This document shows positions 1 to 8,742 of a stretch of 60,203 nt of DNA, piece after piece (the stretch's first letter is position 1; each line of letters opens with the position of its first letter). This DNA is from DAISJM01 sp036821485 (lineage in GTDB: Bacteria > Verrucomicrobiota > Kiritimatiellia > CAIQIC01 > JAGNIJ01), in NCBI GenBank assembly GCA_036821485.1, contig DAISJM010000020.1:1-60203 (forward strand), written 5' to 3'. The notes below the pieces were generated by a model. The model was not told the DNA's origin. It ran no database searches and saw only the letters and a program-made list of their open reading frames with translations. The translations under genes and the position numbers were made by a program.

Positions 1-1
1 T

Positions 2-2638
2 TATTATCTGACCATCGAGTCACAGAAGGATCGTATTCGCCGTCGGCAGCTGCTGAAGACTGATGCGCCGGCGGTGGATCATCTTCCGATTCTCGCCAGT
101 GCCTCGGAAGTGCATACGGCGTTCGACGAAGGTGTGCTGAAGATTCACGACCGTATCCGTTTCCGGAATCCCGATTGGCACCGCGAGACGAAGTATGGAA
201 ACTCGAAATCGGCCACCATCACCACCACGACGGGCAGGGTGTTCTTCAACGAGATCTGGCCGGAGGCAATGGGCTTCGTTAACGGACCGGTCACCAAGAA
301 GCGCCTCGAGGAACTGATTTGGCAGTGCTACCAGATTTCCGGACACGAAGAGACCGTTCATGTGTTGGACCGGCTGAAAGAGCTCGGGTTTGAGCATGCA
401 ACGCTGGCCGGTATTTCCATCGGCATGGAAGACATGATCATTCCCGCTGAGAAGGCGAAGATCATCGAGGCCGCGATGAAGCAGATCGCCGAGGTGGAAG
501 TACAGTACCGCAAAGGTATCATCACCGACGGAGAGCGCTACAACAAGATCATCGATATCTGGACGCACGCAACGGAGGAGACTTCTGCGGCGATGTTCCG
601 GGCGATGGAGTACAACGAAAGCCGCACCGACGTTAATCCTCTATTCATGATGGTGGATTCTGGTGCACGTGGCAATCGGCAGCAGATCCGTCAGCTGGCG
701 GGTATGCGAGGTCTGATGGCCAAGCCCTCGGGCGAAATCATCGAGCGTCCCATCTTGTCGAACTTCCGCGAGGGGTTGAGCGTGCTGGAGTACTTCATCA
801 GTACGCACGGTGCGCGCAAGGGTCTTGCAGATACGGCGCTCAAGACCGCCGACTCCGGCTACCTGACGCGCAAGTTGGTGGATGTCTCGCAGGATGTGAT
901 CATCGTTGAGCAGGACTGCAACACGCTTAACGGTATCACGGTCACCTCGATCAACGAAGGGGACGATGAGCTGGTTCCGCTGGCCGCCCGGTTGCTTGGC
1001 CGGACCTCGTTGGACGATATCAAGGATCCCGCAACGGGGACAATCATCGTCGCGTCGGGTCAGGAGATCGACGAGAAGGCCGTGGAGAAGATTACCCGTG
1101 CTGATCTGGAGTCCGTGAAGATCCGGAGTGTGCTGACGTGCGAATCGCGTCGTGGCGCCTGTGCGAAATGCTATGGGCGGAACCTGGCCACGGGCAAGAC
1201 CGTGGCGTTGGGTGAGGCCACGGGCATTATCGCCGCACAGTCAATCGGTGAGCCGGGCACGCAGCTGACGATGCGTACGTTCCACATCGGTGGTACGGCG
1301 AGTTCGGTGTTCAAGCAGCCGCAGTTGATCGCGAAGCACGATGGGTTTGTGCGGTATATCGAGTTGCGCGTGGTGCAGGCTTTGGACGGCAACTTCATCG
1401 TGCTAAACAAGAATGGCTTTGTCAGCATCTATGACAAGGAAGGCCGTGAACTCGAGCGTCACAGCGCAGTGATCGGCGCCGTGATTGCCGTTCCTGAAGG
1501 CGGTGCAGTCAAGAAGGGCCAAAGCTTCGTTAAGTGGGATCCTTACAGCGTACCGATTCTCTCCGAGCAGTCAGGTGTCATCGAGTTCCACGACTTCATT
1601 GAGGGCGTCACGGTCCGCAAGGAAGTGGATGAGTCGACGGGTCTTGAAGGCACAGTCGTGATGGAGCATAAGGAGGATCTGCATCCTCAGATCGTCATGA
1701 AGGACCCCAAGACTCGCGAGGCGTTGGCGTACTACTCCATTCCGTCCGGCGCCCACGTCATGGTGACCAAGGGCAGCGATGTCCTCGCCGGTGCGATGCT
1801 GGCAAAGACTCCGCGGAAGGTTGTGCGCACGAAGGACATCACCGGCGGTCTGCCCCGAGTGGCAGAGCTGTTTGAGGCGCGTCGTCCCAAGGACGCGGCG
1901 GAAATCGCGAAGATCGACGGAATTGTGGAATTTGCGGGCACGTCGCGCGGCAAGCGCAAACTTCTGGTCAAGGACCCGGGTACGGGCGATCAGGAAGAGC
2001 ATTTGATTCCGATGGGCAAGCACGTTGTTGTCTTCCAGGGCGACCGCGTGGAGAAGGGGCAACAGTTGACGGAAGGCCCTGTTGTGCCGCAGGAAATTCT
2101 CGAGGTCTGCGGCCCGCAGGAACTGCAGCGCTATCTGGTCAACGAGGTGCAAGAGGTGTATCGCCTGCAGGGTGTCGATATCAACGACAAACATATCGAG
2201 ATCATTGTTCGTCAGATGTTGCGCAAGGTCCGTATCACGGACCCCGGCGACACGGACTTCCTGTGGGGCGAGCAGGTAGAGCGGCAACTGTTCCAAGACG
2301 AGAACCAGAAGGCGATTGCGGAAGGCAAGCGTCCCGCGGAAGCGTCCCCGGTGCTGCTGGGCATCACGAAGGCCTCGCTGGAAACAGAGAGCTTCATTTC
2401 CGCCGCATCCTTCCAGGACACGACCCGCGTGTTGACGGAAGCGGCTACGCTGGGTCGTGTGGATTATCTGCGCGGCTTCAAAGAAAACGTAATCATGGGT
2501 CATCTGATTCCCGCGGGCTCGGGATTCGGTATGTACAGGAATATCAAGTTGGTTCCGCTTGGCGAGCCGATCCCCGTGGAGGATGTCCTTTCGGACAACA
2601 TCCTGGCTCAGCCGCCGGCGGGGAATACGGAATCGTAA
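2..2638 (+). CDS. rpoC: RNA polymerase subunit beta' (3' part, 5' end outside window)
   Basis: C-terminal 878 residues of the catalytic beta' subunit; the reading frame is open to the left edge, so the start lies outside. The second zinc site is visible as a Cys in EQDCNT (near base 916) followed by C-x6-C-x2-C (CESRRGACAKC, from base 1139). The trigger-loop signature GEPGTQLTMRTFHIGG follows at about 1249-1296. Late conserved segments (GGLPRVAELFEARRPK, then the region around KASLETESFISAASFQDTTRVL) are intact. The gene ends in TAA 70 bases before rpsL, the common rpoBC-str arrangement. Identity is certain from the family motifs. Confidence 0.98.
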   Translation, partial: YYLTIESQKDRIRRRQLLKTDAPAVDHLPILASASEVHTAFDEGVLKIHDRIRFRNPDWHRETKYGNSKSATITTTTGRVFFNEIWPEAMGFVNGPVTKKRLEELIWQCYQISGHEETVHVLDRLKELGFEHATLAGISIGMEDMIIPAEKAKIIEAAMKQIAEVEVQYRKGIITDGERYNKIIDIWTHATEETSAAMFRAMEYNESRTDVNPLFMMVDSGARGNRQQIRQLAGMRGLMAKPSGEIIERPILSNFREGLSVLEYFISTHGARKGLADTALKTADSGYLTRKLVDVSQDVIIVEQDCNTLNGITVTSINEGDDELVPLAARLLGRTSLDDIKDPATGTIIVASGQEIDEKAVEKITRADLESVKIRSVLTCESRRGACAKCYGRNLATGKTVALGEATGIIAAQSIGEPGTQLTMRTFHIGGTASSVFKQPQLIAKHDGFVRYIELRVVQALDGNFIVLNKNGFVSIYDKEGRELERHSAVIGAVIAVPEGGAVKKGQSFVKWDPYSVPILSEQSGVIEFHDFIEGVTVRKEVDESTGLEGTVVMEHKEDLHPQIVMKDPKTREALAYYSIPSGAHVMVTKGSDVLAGAMLAKTPRKVVRTKDITGGLPRVAELFEARRPKDAAEIAKIDGIVEFAGTSRGKRKLLVKDPGTGDQEEHLIPMGKHVVVFQGDRVEKGQQLTEGPVVPQEILEVCGPQELQRYLVNEVQEVYRLQGVDINDKHIEIIVRQMLRKVRITDPGDTDFLWGEQVERQLFQDENQKAIAEGKRPAEASPVLLGITKASLETESFISAASFQDTTRVLTEAATLGRVDYLRGFKENVIMGHLIPAGSGFGMYRNIKLVPLGEPIPVEDVLSDNILAQPPAGNTES

Positions 2639-2646
2639 TGTTGCTA

Positions 2647-2675
2647 TTGTCAGGCTCACGTCGCTCTGTTATTTT
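2647..2675 (+). promoter_or_regulatory. candidate sigma70-type promoter for the str genes
   Basis: In the rpoC-rpsL gap, TTGTCA (2647-2652) is followed after exactly 17 bases by TATTTT (2670-2675). The -35 box matches the consensus at 5 of 6 positions and the -10 box at 4 of 6. This could give the ribosomal genes a promoter separate from rpoBC. The call rests on pattern only. Confidence 0.4.
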
Positions 2676-2708
2676 GTCGCGCTCGTGTGTCTGGGGAAGG
2701 AAGCAGTT

Positions 2709-3089
2709 ATGCCGACAATAAATCAACTCGTTCGCAAGGGCCGTCAGAAGGTGGATTCCAAACGGAAGGCCCCTGCGTTGATGAAGTGCCCTCAGCGACG
2801 CGGCGTGTGTTTGCTGGTCAAGACGCAAACACCCAAGAAGCCCAATTCGGCCTTGCGCAAGGTTGCGCGTGTTCGTTTGACGAATGGTGTTGAAGTGACG
2901 GCTTACATTCCGGGTGAGGGGCATAACCTGCAGGAGCATAGCATGGTGCTCGTGCGGGGAGGTCGTGTGAAGGACCTTCCGGGCGTGCGCTACCACATCG
3001 TGCGGGGCACGCTGGATTGTCTGGGTGTGGAGAGCCGGAGACGTGGACGTTCGAAATACGGGGCCAAGAAAGCCCAGAAGCAAGCTTAA
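2709..3089 (+). CDS. rpsL: 30S ribosomal protein S12
   Basis: Decoding-centre protein of the small subunit, 126 aa, close to the usual 124. The start is the ATG at 2709 (MPTINQLVRKGRQKV), behind a GGGGAAGGAAG Shine-Dalgarno stretch; the frame is open further upstream but that part has no S12 character. The loop motifs TPKKPNSALRK and GRVKDLPGVRYH are both present. The lysines whose mutation gives streptomycin resistance in other bacteria are wild type here. The C-terminal tail is rich in lysine and arginine. The gene is first in the str group. Confidence 0.98.
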   Translation: MPTINQLVRKGRQKVDSKRKAPALMKCPQRRGVCLLVKTQTPKKPNSALRKVARVRLTNGVEVTAYIPGEGHNLQEHSMVLVRGGRVKDLPGVRYHIVRGTLDCLGVESRRRGRSKYGAKKAQKQA

Positions 3090-3101
3090 AGGATACCAGC
3101 T

Positions 3102-3569
3102 ATGCGAAGGCGTCGAGCTGACAAGAGAAACGTGGTGCCGGACAGCCGGTTCGGCAGCGAGTTGATTGCCAAGATGGTTAACAGCCTGATGGAGCGCGGC
3201 AAGAAATCGACCGCCGAGAGGATTGTCTACGGCGCGTTGGAGCAGATCAAAGAGATCACCAACGAAGAGCCCATCGCTGTGATGAATCAGGCGATTGACA
3301 ATGTAAAGCCAAGGCTTGAGGTGAAGTCTCGCCGCGTTGGTGGCGCCACCTACCAAGTGCCGGTGGAAGTTTCTCCAGATCGTCAGGTGGGGCTGGCGCT
3401 TCGGTGGCTGATCGACTACTCGAAGGCACGGAAGGGTGTGCCTATGCAGAAGGCATTGGCGCTGGAGATGACCGATGCCTACAAGAATCAGGGCAATGCG
3501 ATCAAGAAGCGTGATGACACGCACAAGATGGCGCAAGCGAATAAGGCTTTTGCTCATTATCGTTGGTAG
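3102..3569 (+). CDS. rpsG: 30S ribosomal protein S7
   Basis: Small-subunit head assembly protein of 155 aa, full length for the family. It starts MRRRRADKRNVVPDSRFGS and carries the typical LINSLM-like segment (MVNSLMERGKKSTAERI) and the VGGATYQVPVEV beta-hairpin that contacts the E-site tRNA. It lies 12 bases after rpsL and 18 before fusA, so co-transcription is expected. In other bacteria S7 is the translational repressor of the str genes; no such site is obvious here. Confidence 0.98.
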   Translation: MRRRRADKRNVVPDSRFGSELIAKMVNSLMERGKKSTAERIVYGALEQIKEITNEEPIAVMNQAIDNVKPRLEVKSRRVGGATYQVPVEVSPDRQVGLALRWLIDYSKARKGVPMQKALALEMTDAYKNQGNAIKKRDDTHKMAQANKAFAHYRW

Positions 3570-3587
3570 ACCCGAATAGAGTCATTC

Positions 3588-5714
3588 ATGGTTACCGTGG
3601 TGGAACAGCAACAGAAAACATCGGACCCTGCGAAGCTTGAAGCTGCAGGGCGCCGGCGTGGTCTGTCCATGATTCGGAACATCGGTATCATTGCCCATAT
3701 CGATGCCGGTAAGACCACCACGACAGAACGAATGCTCTACTACACAGGCAAGGTCTACAAGATGGGGGAGGTCCATGAGGGCACGGCCACCATGGACTGG
3801 ATGGTTCAGGAGCAGGAGCGCGGCATCACGATCACTAGTGCGGCCACGACGTGTTTCTGGCGCGATCATCAAATCAACATCATCGATACGCCGGGGCATG
3901 TGGATTTTACCGTTGAAGTTGAGCGTTCGGTACGGGTGTTGGATGGCGCCATCGGAATCTTCTGTGGTGTTGGCGGCGTACAGCCCCAGTCCGAAACCGT
4001 CTGGCATCAGGCGAAGAAGTACCATGTGCCTTGCTTGGCCTTCATCAACAAGTTGGACCGGCCCGGTGCGCGATTTGACTGGGTGGTGCAACAGATGCGT
4101 GAGCGTTTGGGGGCACCGGCTGTGGCCTTGGAGCTTCCTTGGGGTGCAGAGGATCAGTTCAAGGGTGTTCTTGATTTGGTTAACATGAAGGCGCTGACGT
4201 TCTCGGGAGAGGACTTGGGCGCGCAGGTGATTGTGCAGGATATTCCTGCGGATATGGCTTCGGCGGCTGAGATGGCGCGAGCCCACCTTGTAGAGCAGGT
4301 GGCCGAGAAAGATGAGGCGGTGCTGCGCGCGTATCTGGAGAACGCTGACGTATCGGCCGAGTTGCTCCGCGATGGACTTCGCCGGGCTACACTCAGTGGT
4401 GCGCTTGTTCCCGTGTTGTGTGGCTCATCCTTGCGTAACAAGGGTGTTCAGCCGCTTCTGGATGCCGTGGTCGATTATCTGCCTTCCCCTCTGGATGTAC
4501 CCCCGGTTGTGGGGCAGCATCCTAAGACGCTGAAGGAAGTCGTGCGGATGACGAGTGATTTTGAGCCCTTGGCAGCGTTGGCGTTTAAGCTAACAAACGA
4601 TCCGTACGTTGGTAAGCTGGTTTTTGTGCGTGTCTATTCCGGCGTCCTCAAGAAGGGACAGAACATCTACAATTCCAGGACCCATAAGCGGGAGCGCATT
4701 GGCCGCCTGGTTCTTCTGCACGCCAATCATCGCGAGGATGTCGACAGCCTGTTTGCGGGCGAGATTGGTGGAGCCGTCGGCATGAAGATGGTGACAACGG
4801 GCGACACGATCTGTGCGGAAAACCAGCCGGTTGTTCTCGAGAGGATTCTGTTCCCTGAGCCTGTGGTGGCGATGGCGGTTGAGCCCAAGACGCAGGCGGA
4901 TCGTGAAAAATTGAGTGATGCCCTCAGTGCCATGGCAGAGGAAGATCCAACATTCAAGATTTCTACGGATGCGGAGACAGGGCAGACCATTATCAAGGGC
5001 ATGGGCGAGCTACACTTGGAAATCATCAAGGATCGAATGCTGCGCGAGTTCAAGGTGCAGGCTAACGCGGGCAAGCCGATGGTGGCCTATCGTGAAACGG
5101 TCAGTGGTCCTGGCCGTGCAGAACACCTTTTCCAGAGAGAGATCGGCGGCCATGGCCAATATGGTCGGGTTGTTCTCGAGATACAGCCGCTGCCGCGAGG
5201 CGAGGGGAATAGGATTGAGATCGATGTCCGGCCGGACAAGATTCCGGCAGAATTTCAACCCGCGGTCGAAGAAGGCATTCGTGACGGTTTGCTGACGGGC
5301 GTGGTTGGAAACTACCCAATGACGGATGTTCTCGTAAGGGTAGTGGATGGCAGCTTCCATCCCGTGGATTCTACGGAGGTGGCATTTCGCTCGGCGGCGG
5401 TGATGGCCGTCCGCGATGCGGCTCGTGCAGCACAACCCGTGATGCTTGAGCCGGTCATGGATATGGAGATCATCACGCCGGAGGAGTATCTGGGCGAAGT
5501 GTTGGGAGATGTCAACGGGAGACGTGGGAGAGTGCGGGAGATGGAAGCGCGGGCGGCTGCGCAGATCATCAAGGCGGACGTGCCGCTTGCAGAGCTGTTC
5601 GGATATACAACGGCCCTCCGGTCGCTTACCAAGGGCCGGGCGAGCTTCACGATGGAACCGCGTGCCTTCGAGGCGGTTCCGGAAACCATACAGGCGAGTT
5701 TGCTAAACCGTTAA
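3588..5714 (+). CDS. fusA: Elongation factor G
   Basis: Ribosomal translocase GTPase, 708 aa. G motifs in order are AHIDAGKTTTTE (P-loop), the ERGITI switch I segment, DTPGHVDF (switch II), NKLD and the later domain II-V sequences, ending near TKGRASFTMEPRAFEAVP. The first 28 residues (MVTVVEQQQKTSDP...) are longer than the usual 8-10 residues before RNIG and the ATG has only a weak Shine-Dalgarno. An internal ATG at 3669 would remove the extension but is very close to the fold. The NKLDRPGA variant differs from the more common NKMDR. It lies between rpsG and rpsJ with no tuf gene in between. Confidence 0.95.
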   Translation: MVTVVEQQQKTSDPAKLEAAGRRRGLSMIRNIGIIAHIDAGKTTTTERMLYYTGKVYKMGEVHEGTATMDWMVQEQERGITITSAATTCFWRDHQINIIDTPGHVDFTVEVERSVRVLDGAIGIFCGVGGVQPQSETVWHQAKKYHVPCLAFINKLDRPGARFDWVVQQMRERLGAPAVALELPWGAEDQFKGVLDLVNMKALTFSGEDLGAQVIVQDIPADMASAAEMARAHLVEQVAEKDEAVLRAYLENADVSAELLRDGLRRATLSGALVPVLCGSSLRNKGVQPLLDAVVDYLPSPLDVPPVVGQHPKTLKEVVRMTSDFEPLAALAFKLTNDPYVGKLVFVRVYSGVLKKGQNIYNSRTHKRERIGRLVLLHANHREDVDSLFAGEIGGAVGMKMVTTGDTICAENQPVVLERILFPEPVVAMAVEPKTQADREKLSDALSAMAEEDPTFKISTDAETGQTIIKGMGELHLEIIKDRMLREFKVQANAGKPMVAYRETVSGPGRAEHLFQREIGGHGQYGRVVLEIQPLPRGEGNRIEIDVRPDKIPAEFQPAVEEGIRDGLLTGVVGNYPMTDVLVRVVDGSFHPVDSTEVAFRSAAVMAVRDAARAAQPVMLEPVMDMEIITPEEYLGEVLGDVNGRRGRVREMEARAAAQIIKADVPLAELFGYTTALRSLTKGRASFTMEPRAFEAVPETIQASLLNR

Positions 5715-5723
5715 AGGACGAGC

Positions 5724-6032
5724 ATGAGCGGGCAACGCATACGAATCAGGCTGAAAGCCTACGACCACAGGGTGCTGGATCAATCCGCGACGGATATCGT
5801 GGAGACAGCCAAACGTACGGGCGCGCGTGTCGCGGGACCTATCCCGTTGCCGACGCGCGTGGAGCGGTACAGCGTCAATCGCAGTCCGCATGCTGACAAG
5901 AAATCCATGGAACAATTTGAAATCCGGACGCATAAACGGCTGCTGGATATCATTGACCCGACGGCCAAGACGGTGGATGAGCTGAAGAAGCTCAACCTTC
6001 CCGCGGGTGTGGACATCACCATTAAGATCTGA
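5724..6032 (+). CDS. rpsJ: 30S ribosomal protein S10
   Basis: 102 aa, full length. It has the family core RIRIRLKAYDHRVLDQSA, the long loop segment GPIPLPTRVERYSVNRSPH and the end motif AGVDITIKI. Besides its role in the 30S head it is expected to act as NusE in antitermination. An AAAGGACGAGC stretch precedes the ATG. It heads the S10 group nine bases after fusA, which implies read-through from the str genes. Confidence 0.98.
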   Translation: MSGQRIRIRLKAYDHRVLDQSATDIVETAKRTGARVAGPIPLPTRVERYSVNRSPHADKKSMEQFEIRTHKRLLDIIDPTAKTVDELKKLNLPAGVDITIKI

Positions 6033-6040
6033 GTGGAACC

Positions 6041-6682
6041 ATGCAAGGTTTAATCGGCAAAAAAATCGGGATGACGCAGGTGTATGACGAGCAGGGCGTT
6101 CACGTACCTGTGACGGTCATTCAAGTGGGGCCCTGCGTTGTCGTTCAGCGTAAGAATGTGGCCACGGATGGATACGAGGCCGTACAACTCGGATTCCTCG
6201 AGCAGAAGGAACACCGCGTAAGGAAACCGCAGGCGGGTCATTTCAAGAAGGCCAACGTGGGTATACCGCGCGTGCTCCGCGAAGTGCCACTGGCTCCGGG
6301 CGAAGAAGCCAAGGTGGGCGACCAGGTGACTGTCGCCGTCTTTGAGGGGGTGCCGTACGTTGACATTATAGGTGTCACGAAGGGCAAGGGGTTTCAGGGC
6401 GTTGTGAAGCGCCATCAGATGGCCGGCGGTCCGGCCGCGCATGGCTCGGGCTTTCATCGCCAGCCGGGTGCTGTGGGTAACCGCACGTGGCCTGCGCGGG
6501 TATTCAAGAACAAGAGAATGCCTGGACATATGGGAAACACGCGGATAACCACACAGAATCTGAAGGTGGTTGCTGTCCGGGGTGAAGACCATGTCATTCT
6601 CGTGCGTGGGGCGGTTCCTGGGGCAACGGGTTCCATCGTGATGGTTCGGAAATCGATCAAGAAGGCGGCGAAGAAATCATGA
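6041..6682 (+). CDS. rplC: 50S ribosomal protein L3
   Basis: 213 aa. It begins MQGLIGKKIGMTQVYDEQG and contains the conserved GVTKGKGFQGVVKRH loop and the HGSGFHRQPGAVGN stretch that reaches the peptidyl transferase region. The length is normal. The stop codon overlaps the start of rplD by four bases (ATGA), so translation of the two is probably coupled. Confidence 0.98.
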   Translation: MQGLIGKKIGMTQVYDEQGVHVPVTVIQVGPCVVVQRKNVATDGYEAVQLGFLEQKEHRVRKPQAGHFKKANVGIPRVLREVPLAPGEEAKVGDQVTVAVFEGVPYVDIIGVTKGKGFQGVVKRHQMAGGPAAHGSGFHRQPGAVGNRTWPARVFKNKRMPGHMGNTRITTQNLKVVAVRGEDHVILVRGAVPGATGSIVMVRKSIKKAAKKS

Positions 6683-7320
6683 GCAAGGTACCTGTATGCA
6701 ATATGCAGGGCGATCGCGTCGGCGACGTACAGCTGGCCGACGACCTGCTGGAACTGAAGAGGGGCGCACAGGCCGTGCAGGATGCCGTACAGGCATACCG
6801 CGCTGGACTGCGGAGTGGCACGGCTTCCACGCGGAAGCGTGGAGAGGTTTCCGGCGGAGGTGCCAAGCCTTGGCGCCAGAAAGGCACTGGTCGTGCGCGC
6901 GCTGGCACGATCCGGTCCCCGATCTGGAAGGGTGGCGGCGTGGTTTTCGGTCCGATACCGAGAAGTTTTGCCAAGTCCATCAACCGCAAGGTGTCGCAGT
7001 TGGCCTTCTGCAGAGCTTTTAGTGAGAAGGTGGCTGCCGGCGAGGTTGTGGTGGTAGAGAAAATTGAGTTGCCGGAAGCCAAAACACGGCATGTCGCCGC
7101 AATGTTGAAGAAGTTGAAGGCTGATCGCGGTGCTTTGCTTGTTGTGGAGCGGCTGTCACGGGAGATCGTGCTCGCCTCGCGCAACCTTGTGCGAGTTGAA
7201 GTAGCGGCGGCGGCGGATGTGCATACATACCAGATGCTCAAGTACCCCATGGTGGTTGTGAGCAAGGCAGCAATGCCGATCTTGGAAGGCCGACTGAAAA
7301 AGCGCGGGGGTAAGGCGTGA
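6679..7320 (+). CDS. rplD: 50S ribosomal protein L4
   Basis: 213 aa (bL4/uL4). The central tentacle that lines the exit tunnel is recognisable as GEVSGGGAKPWRQKGTGRAR. Downstream residues include the FGPIPRSFAKSINRKV helix region typical of the family. The start is the ATG of the ATGA overlap with rplC. In E. coli L4 represses the S10 operon; whether it does so here cannot be seen. Confidence 0.97.
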   Translation: MSKVPVCNMQGDRVGDVQLADDLLELKRGAQAVQDAVQAYRAGLRSGTASTRKRGEVSGGGAKPWRQKGTGRARAGTIRSPIWKGGGVVFGPIPRSFAKSINRKVSQLAFCRAFSEKVAAGEVVVVEKIELPEAKTRHVAAMLKKLKADRGALLVVERLSREIVLASRNLVRVEVAAAADVHTYQMLKYPMVVVSKAAMPILEGRLKKRGGKA

Positions 7321-7604
7321 TGAAAGAGCCTCGGAGCATCATTCAGAAATTGCTTTTGACCGAAAAGGGCACCGGTCTGACTGAGAAGCAGAATCAGTAT
7401 CTCTTCAAGGTGGATCCTGTCGCGAACAAGATTGAAATCAAGAACGCGGTGGAAAAGATATTCAACGTGAAGGTGGACAGGGTCAACACCATGAACCGGA
7501 GGGGTAAACACAAGCGCCTCCGTACCATGAACTACGGTATGACCTCTTCCTGGAAGCGTGCTGTCGTCACGCTCAAGGAAGGATTCAAGATTGAGCTTAC
7601 CTAA
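7320..7604 (+). CDS. rplW: 50S ribosomal protein L23
   Basis: 94 aa from the ATG at 7320; a GTG one codon upstream (7317) is an alternative start. It contains the family pattern IIQKLLLTEKGTGLTEKQNQ and NKIEIKNAVEKIFNVKVDRVNTM, followed by the basic loop KHKRLR. L23 sits at the tunnel exit and docks trigger factor and SRP. The start overlaps the rplD stop codon by one base. Confidence 0.96.
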   Translation: MKEPRSIIQKLLLTEKGTGLTEKQNQYLFKVDPVANKIEIKNAVEKIFNVKVDRVNTMNRRGKHKRLRTMNYGMTSSWKRAVVTLKEGFKIELT

Positions 7605-7618
7605 CGGGAGTCGCAGCC

Positions 7619-8443
7619 ATGGGTTTGAAGACATATAAGCCGACGACGCCGTCACTCAGATACACAGCCCTGCTGTCTACTGATGAGTTGGCAAAGAAGC
7701 GTCCGGAGAGGTCGTTGAGGACTCCTCTGAAGTCCAAGGCCGGCAGGAACAATGCGGGGCGCGTCACCACCAGGCATCAGGGTGGCGGTCATAAGAAATT
7801 CTATCGTCAGATCGATTTCAAGCGGGACAAGCATGACGTGGCAGCGAAGGTTGCTGCGATCGAATATGATCCCAACCGTTCTGCCCGCATTGCGTTGCTC
7901 AATTATGTGGACGGCGAGAAGCGCTATATTCTTGCTCCTCTTGGGTTGAAGGTTGGAGCCACCGTGGTGGCGGGACCTCAGGTTGAGCCTGTGGAAGGCA
8001 ATGCGCTTCCTCTTTCCGGGATACCCTTGGGCGTGCCGGTGCATAATATCGAGATGTATCCGGGGCGGGGCGCGCAGTTGGTGCGTGGTGCTGGCCTTGG
8101 TGCGCAGATTATGGCGAAAGAAGGGGAGTTTGCGCATATCAAGCTACCGTCCGGGGAGATTCGGATGGTCAATGCCAGGTGCTATGCAACCATCGGACAG
8201 GTTGGCAATCTGGATCATGAGAATATCTCGCTGGGCAAAGCGGGCAGAGCTCGCTGGCTCGGACGTCGCCCAACTGTGCGTGGTGTGGCGATGAATCCTG
8301 TCGATCATCCCATGGGTGGTGGCGAAGGCCGCAGCTCAGGTGGTGGTCATCCTGTGACGCCGTGGGGCCATTTGACTAAGGGCAAGAAGACGCGATCGCG
8401 GCGGAAGCCCTCGACTCGCTTCATTCTTCAGCGGAGAAAATAA
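7619..8443 (+). CDS. rplB: 50S ribosomal protein L2
   Basis: 274 aa, full length. It has the SAGRN-type motif (KAGRNNAGRVTTRHQGGGHK) and the catalytic-centre segment MNPVDHPMGGGEGRSSGGGH. The first histidine of the DHP motif, implicated in peptidyl transferase function, is kept. The second, often His (DHPHGGG), is Met here, a variant I recall from some other phyla. It is followed after three bases by rpsS. Confidence 0.98.
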   Translation: MGLKTYKPTTPSLRYTALLSTDELAKKRPERSLRTPLKSKAGRNNAGRVTTRHQGGGHKKFYRQIDFKRDKHDVAAKVAAIEYDPNRSARIALLNYVDGEKRYILAPLGLKVGATVVAGPQVEPVEGNALPLSGIPLGVPVHNIEMYPGRGAQLVRGAGLGAQIMAKEGEFAHIKLPSGEIRMVNARCYATIGQVGNLDHENISLGKAGRARWLGRRPTVRGVAMNPVDHPMGGGEGRSSGGGHPVTPWGHLTKGKKTRSRRKPSTRFILQRRK

Positions 8444-8446
8444 GCC

Positions 8447-8731
8447 ATGACACGATCTATAAAGAAGGGCCCGTTCGTCGACACCAAGCTGCTCAAGCGA
8501 GTGGATGGCATGAATCGGACCGGGCTGAAGAATGTGATCAAGACTTGGTCCCGGCGTTCCATGATTCTCCCGGAATTTGTGGGCCATACATTTGCCGTAC
8601 ACAATGGCAAGGCTTTCATATCTGTTTTTGTGACGGAGAATATGGTGGGGCATCGGCTGGGTGAGTTCTCCCCCACGCGTATCTTCCGCAAGCATGGCAA
8701 TGCGACTGATAAGGCCATCGCGCTGAAGTAG
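8447..8731 (+). CDS. rpsS: 30S ribosomal protein S19
   Basis: 94 aa. It begins MTRSIKKGPFVDTKLLKRV and contains RRSMILPEFVGHTFAVHNGK and HRLGEFSPTRIFRKHG, all diagnostic. It lies three bases after rplB. The usual next gene, rplV, is not adjacent: a membrane protein gene intervenes, starting 12 bases after the S19 stop codon. Confidence 0.98.
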   Translation: MTRSIKKGPFVDTKLLKRVDGMNRTGLKNVIKTWSRRSMILPEFVGHTFAVHNGKAFISVFVTENMVGHRLGEFSPTRIFRKHGNATDKAIALK

Positions 8732-8742
8732 CAGCGGGGACC

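Noticed and set aside
1571..2659. 362-codon minus-strand open frame opposite rpoC
   Set aside because: Lies wholly over a conserved rpoC segment and shows no protein family.
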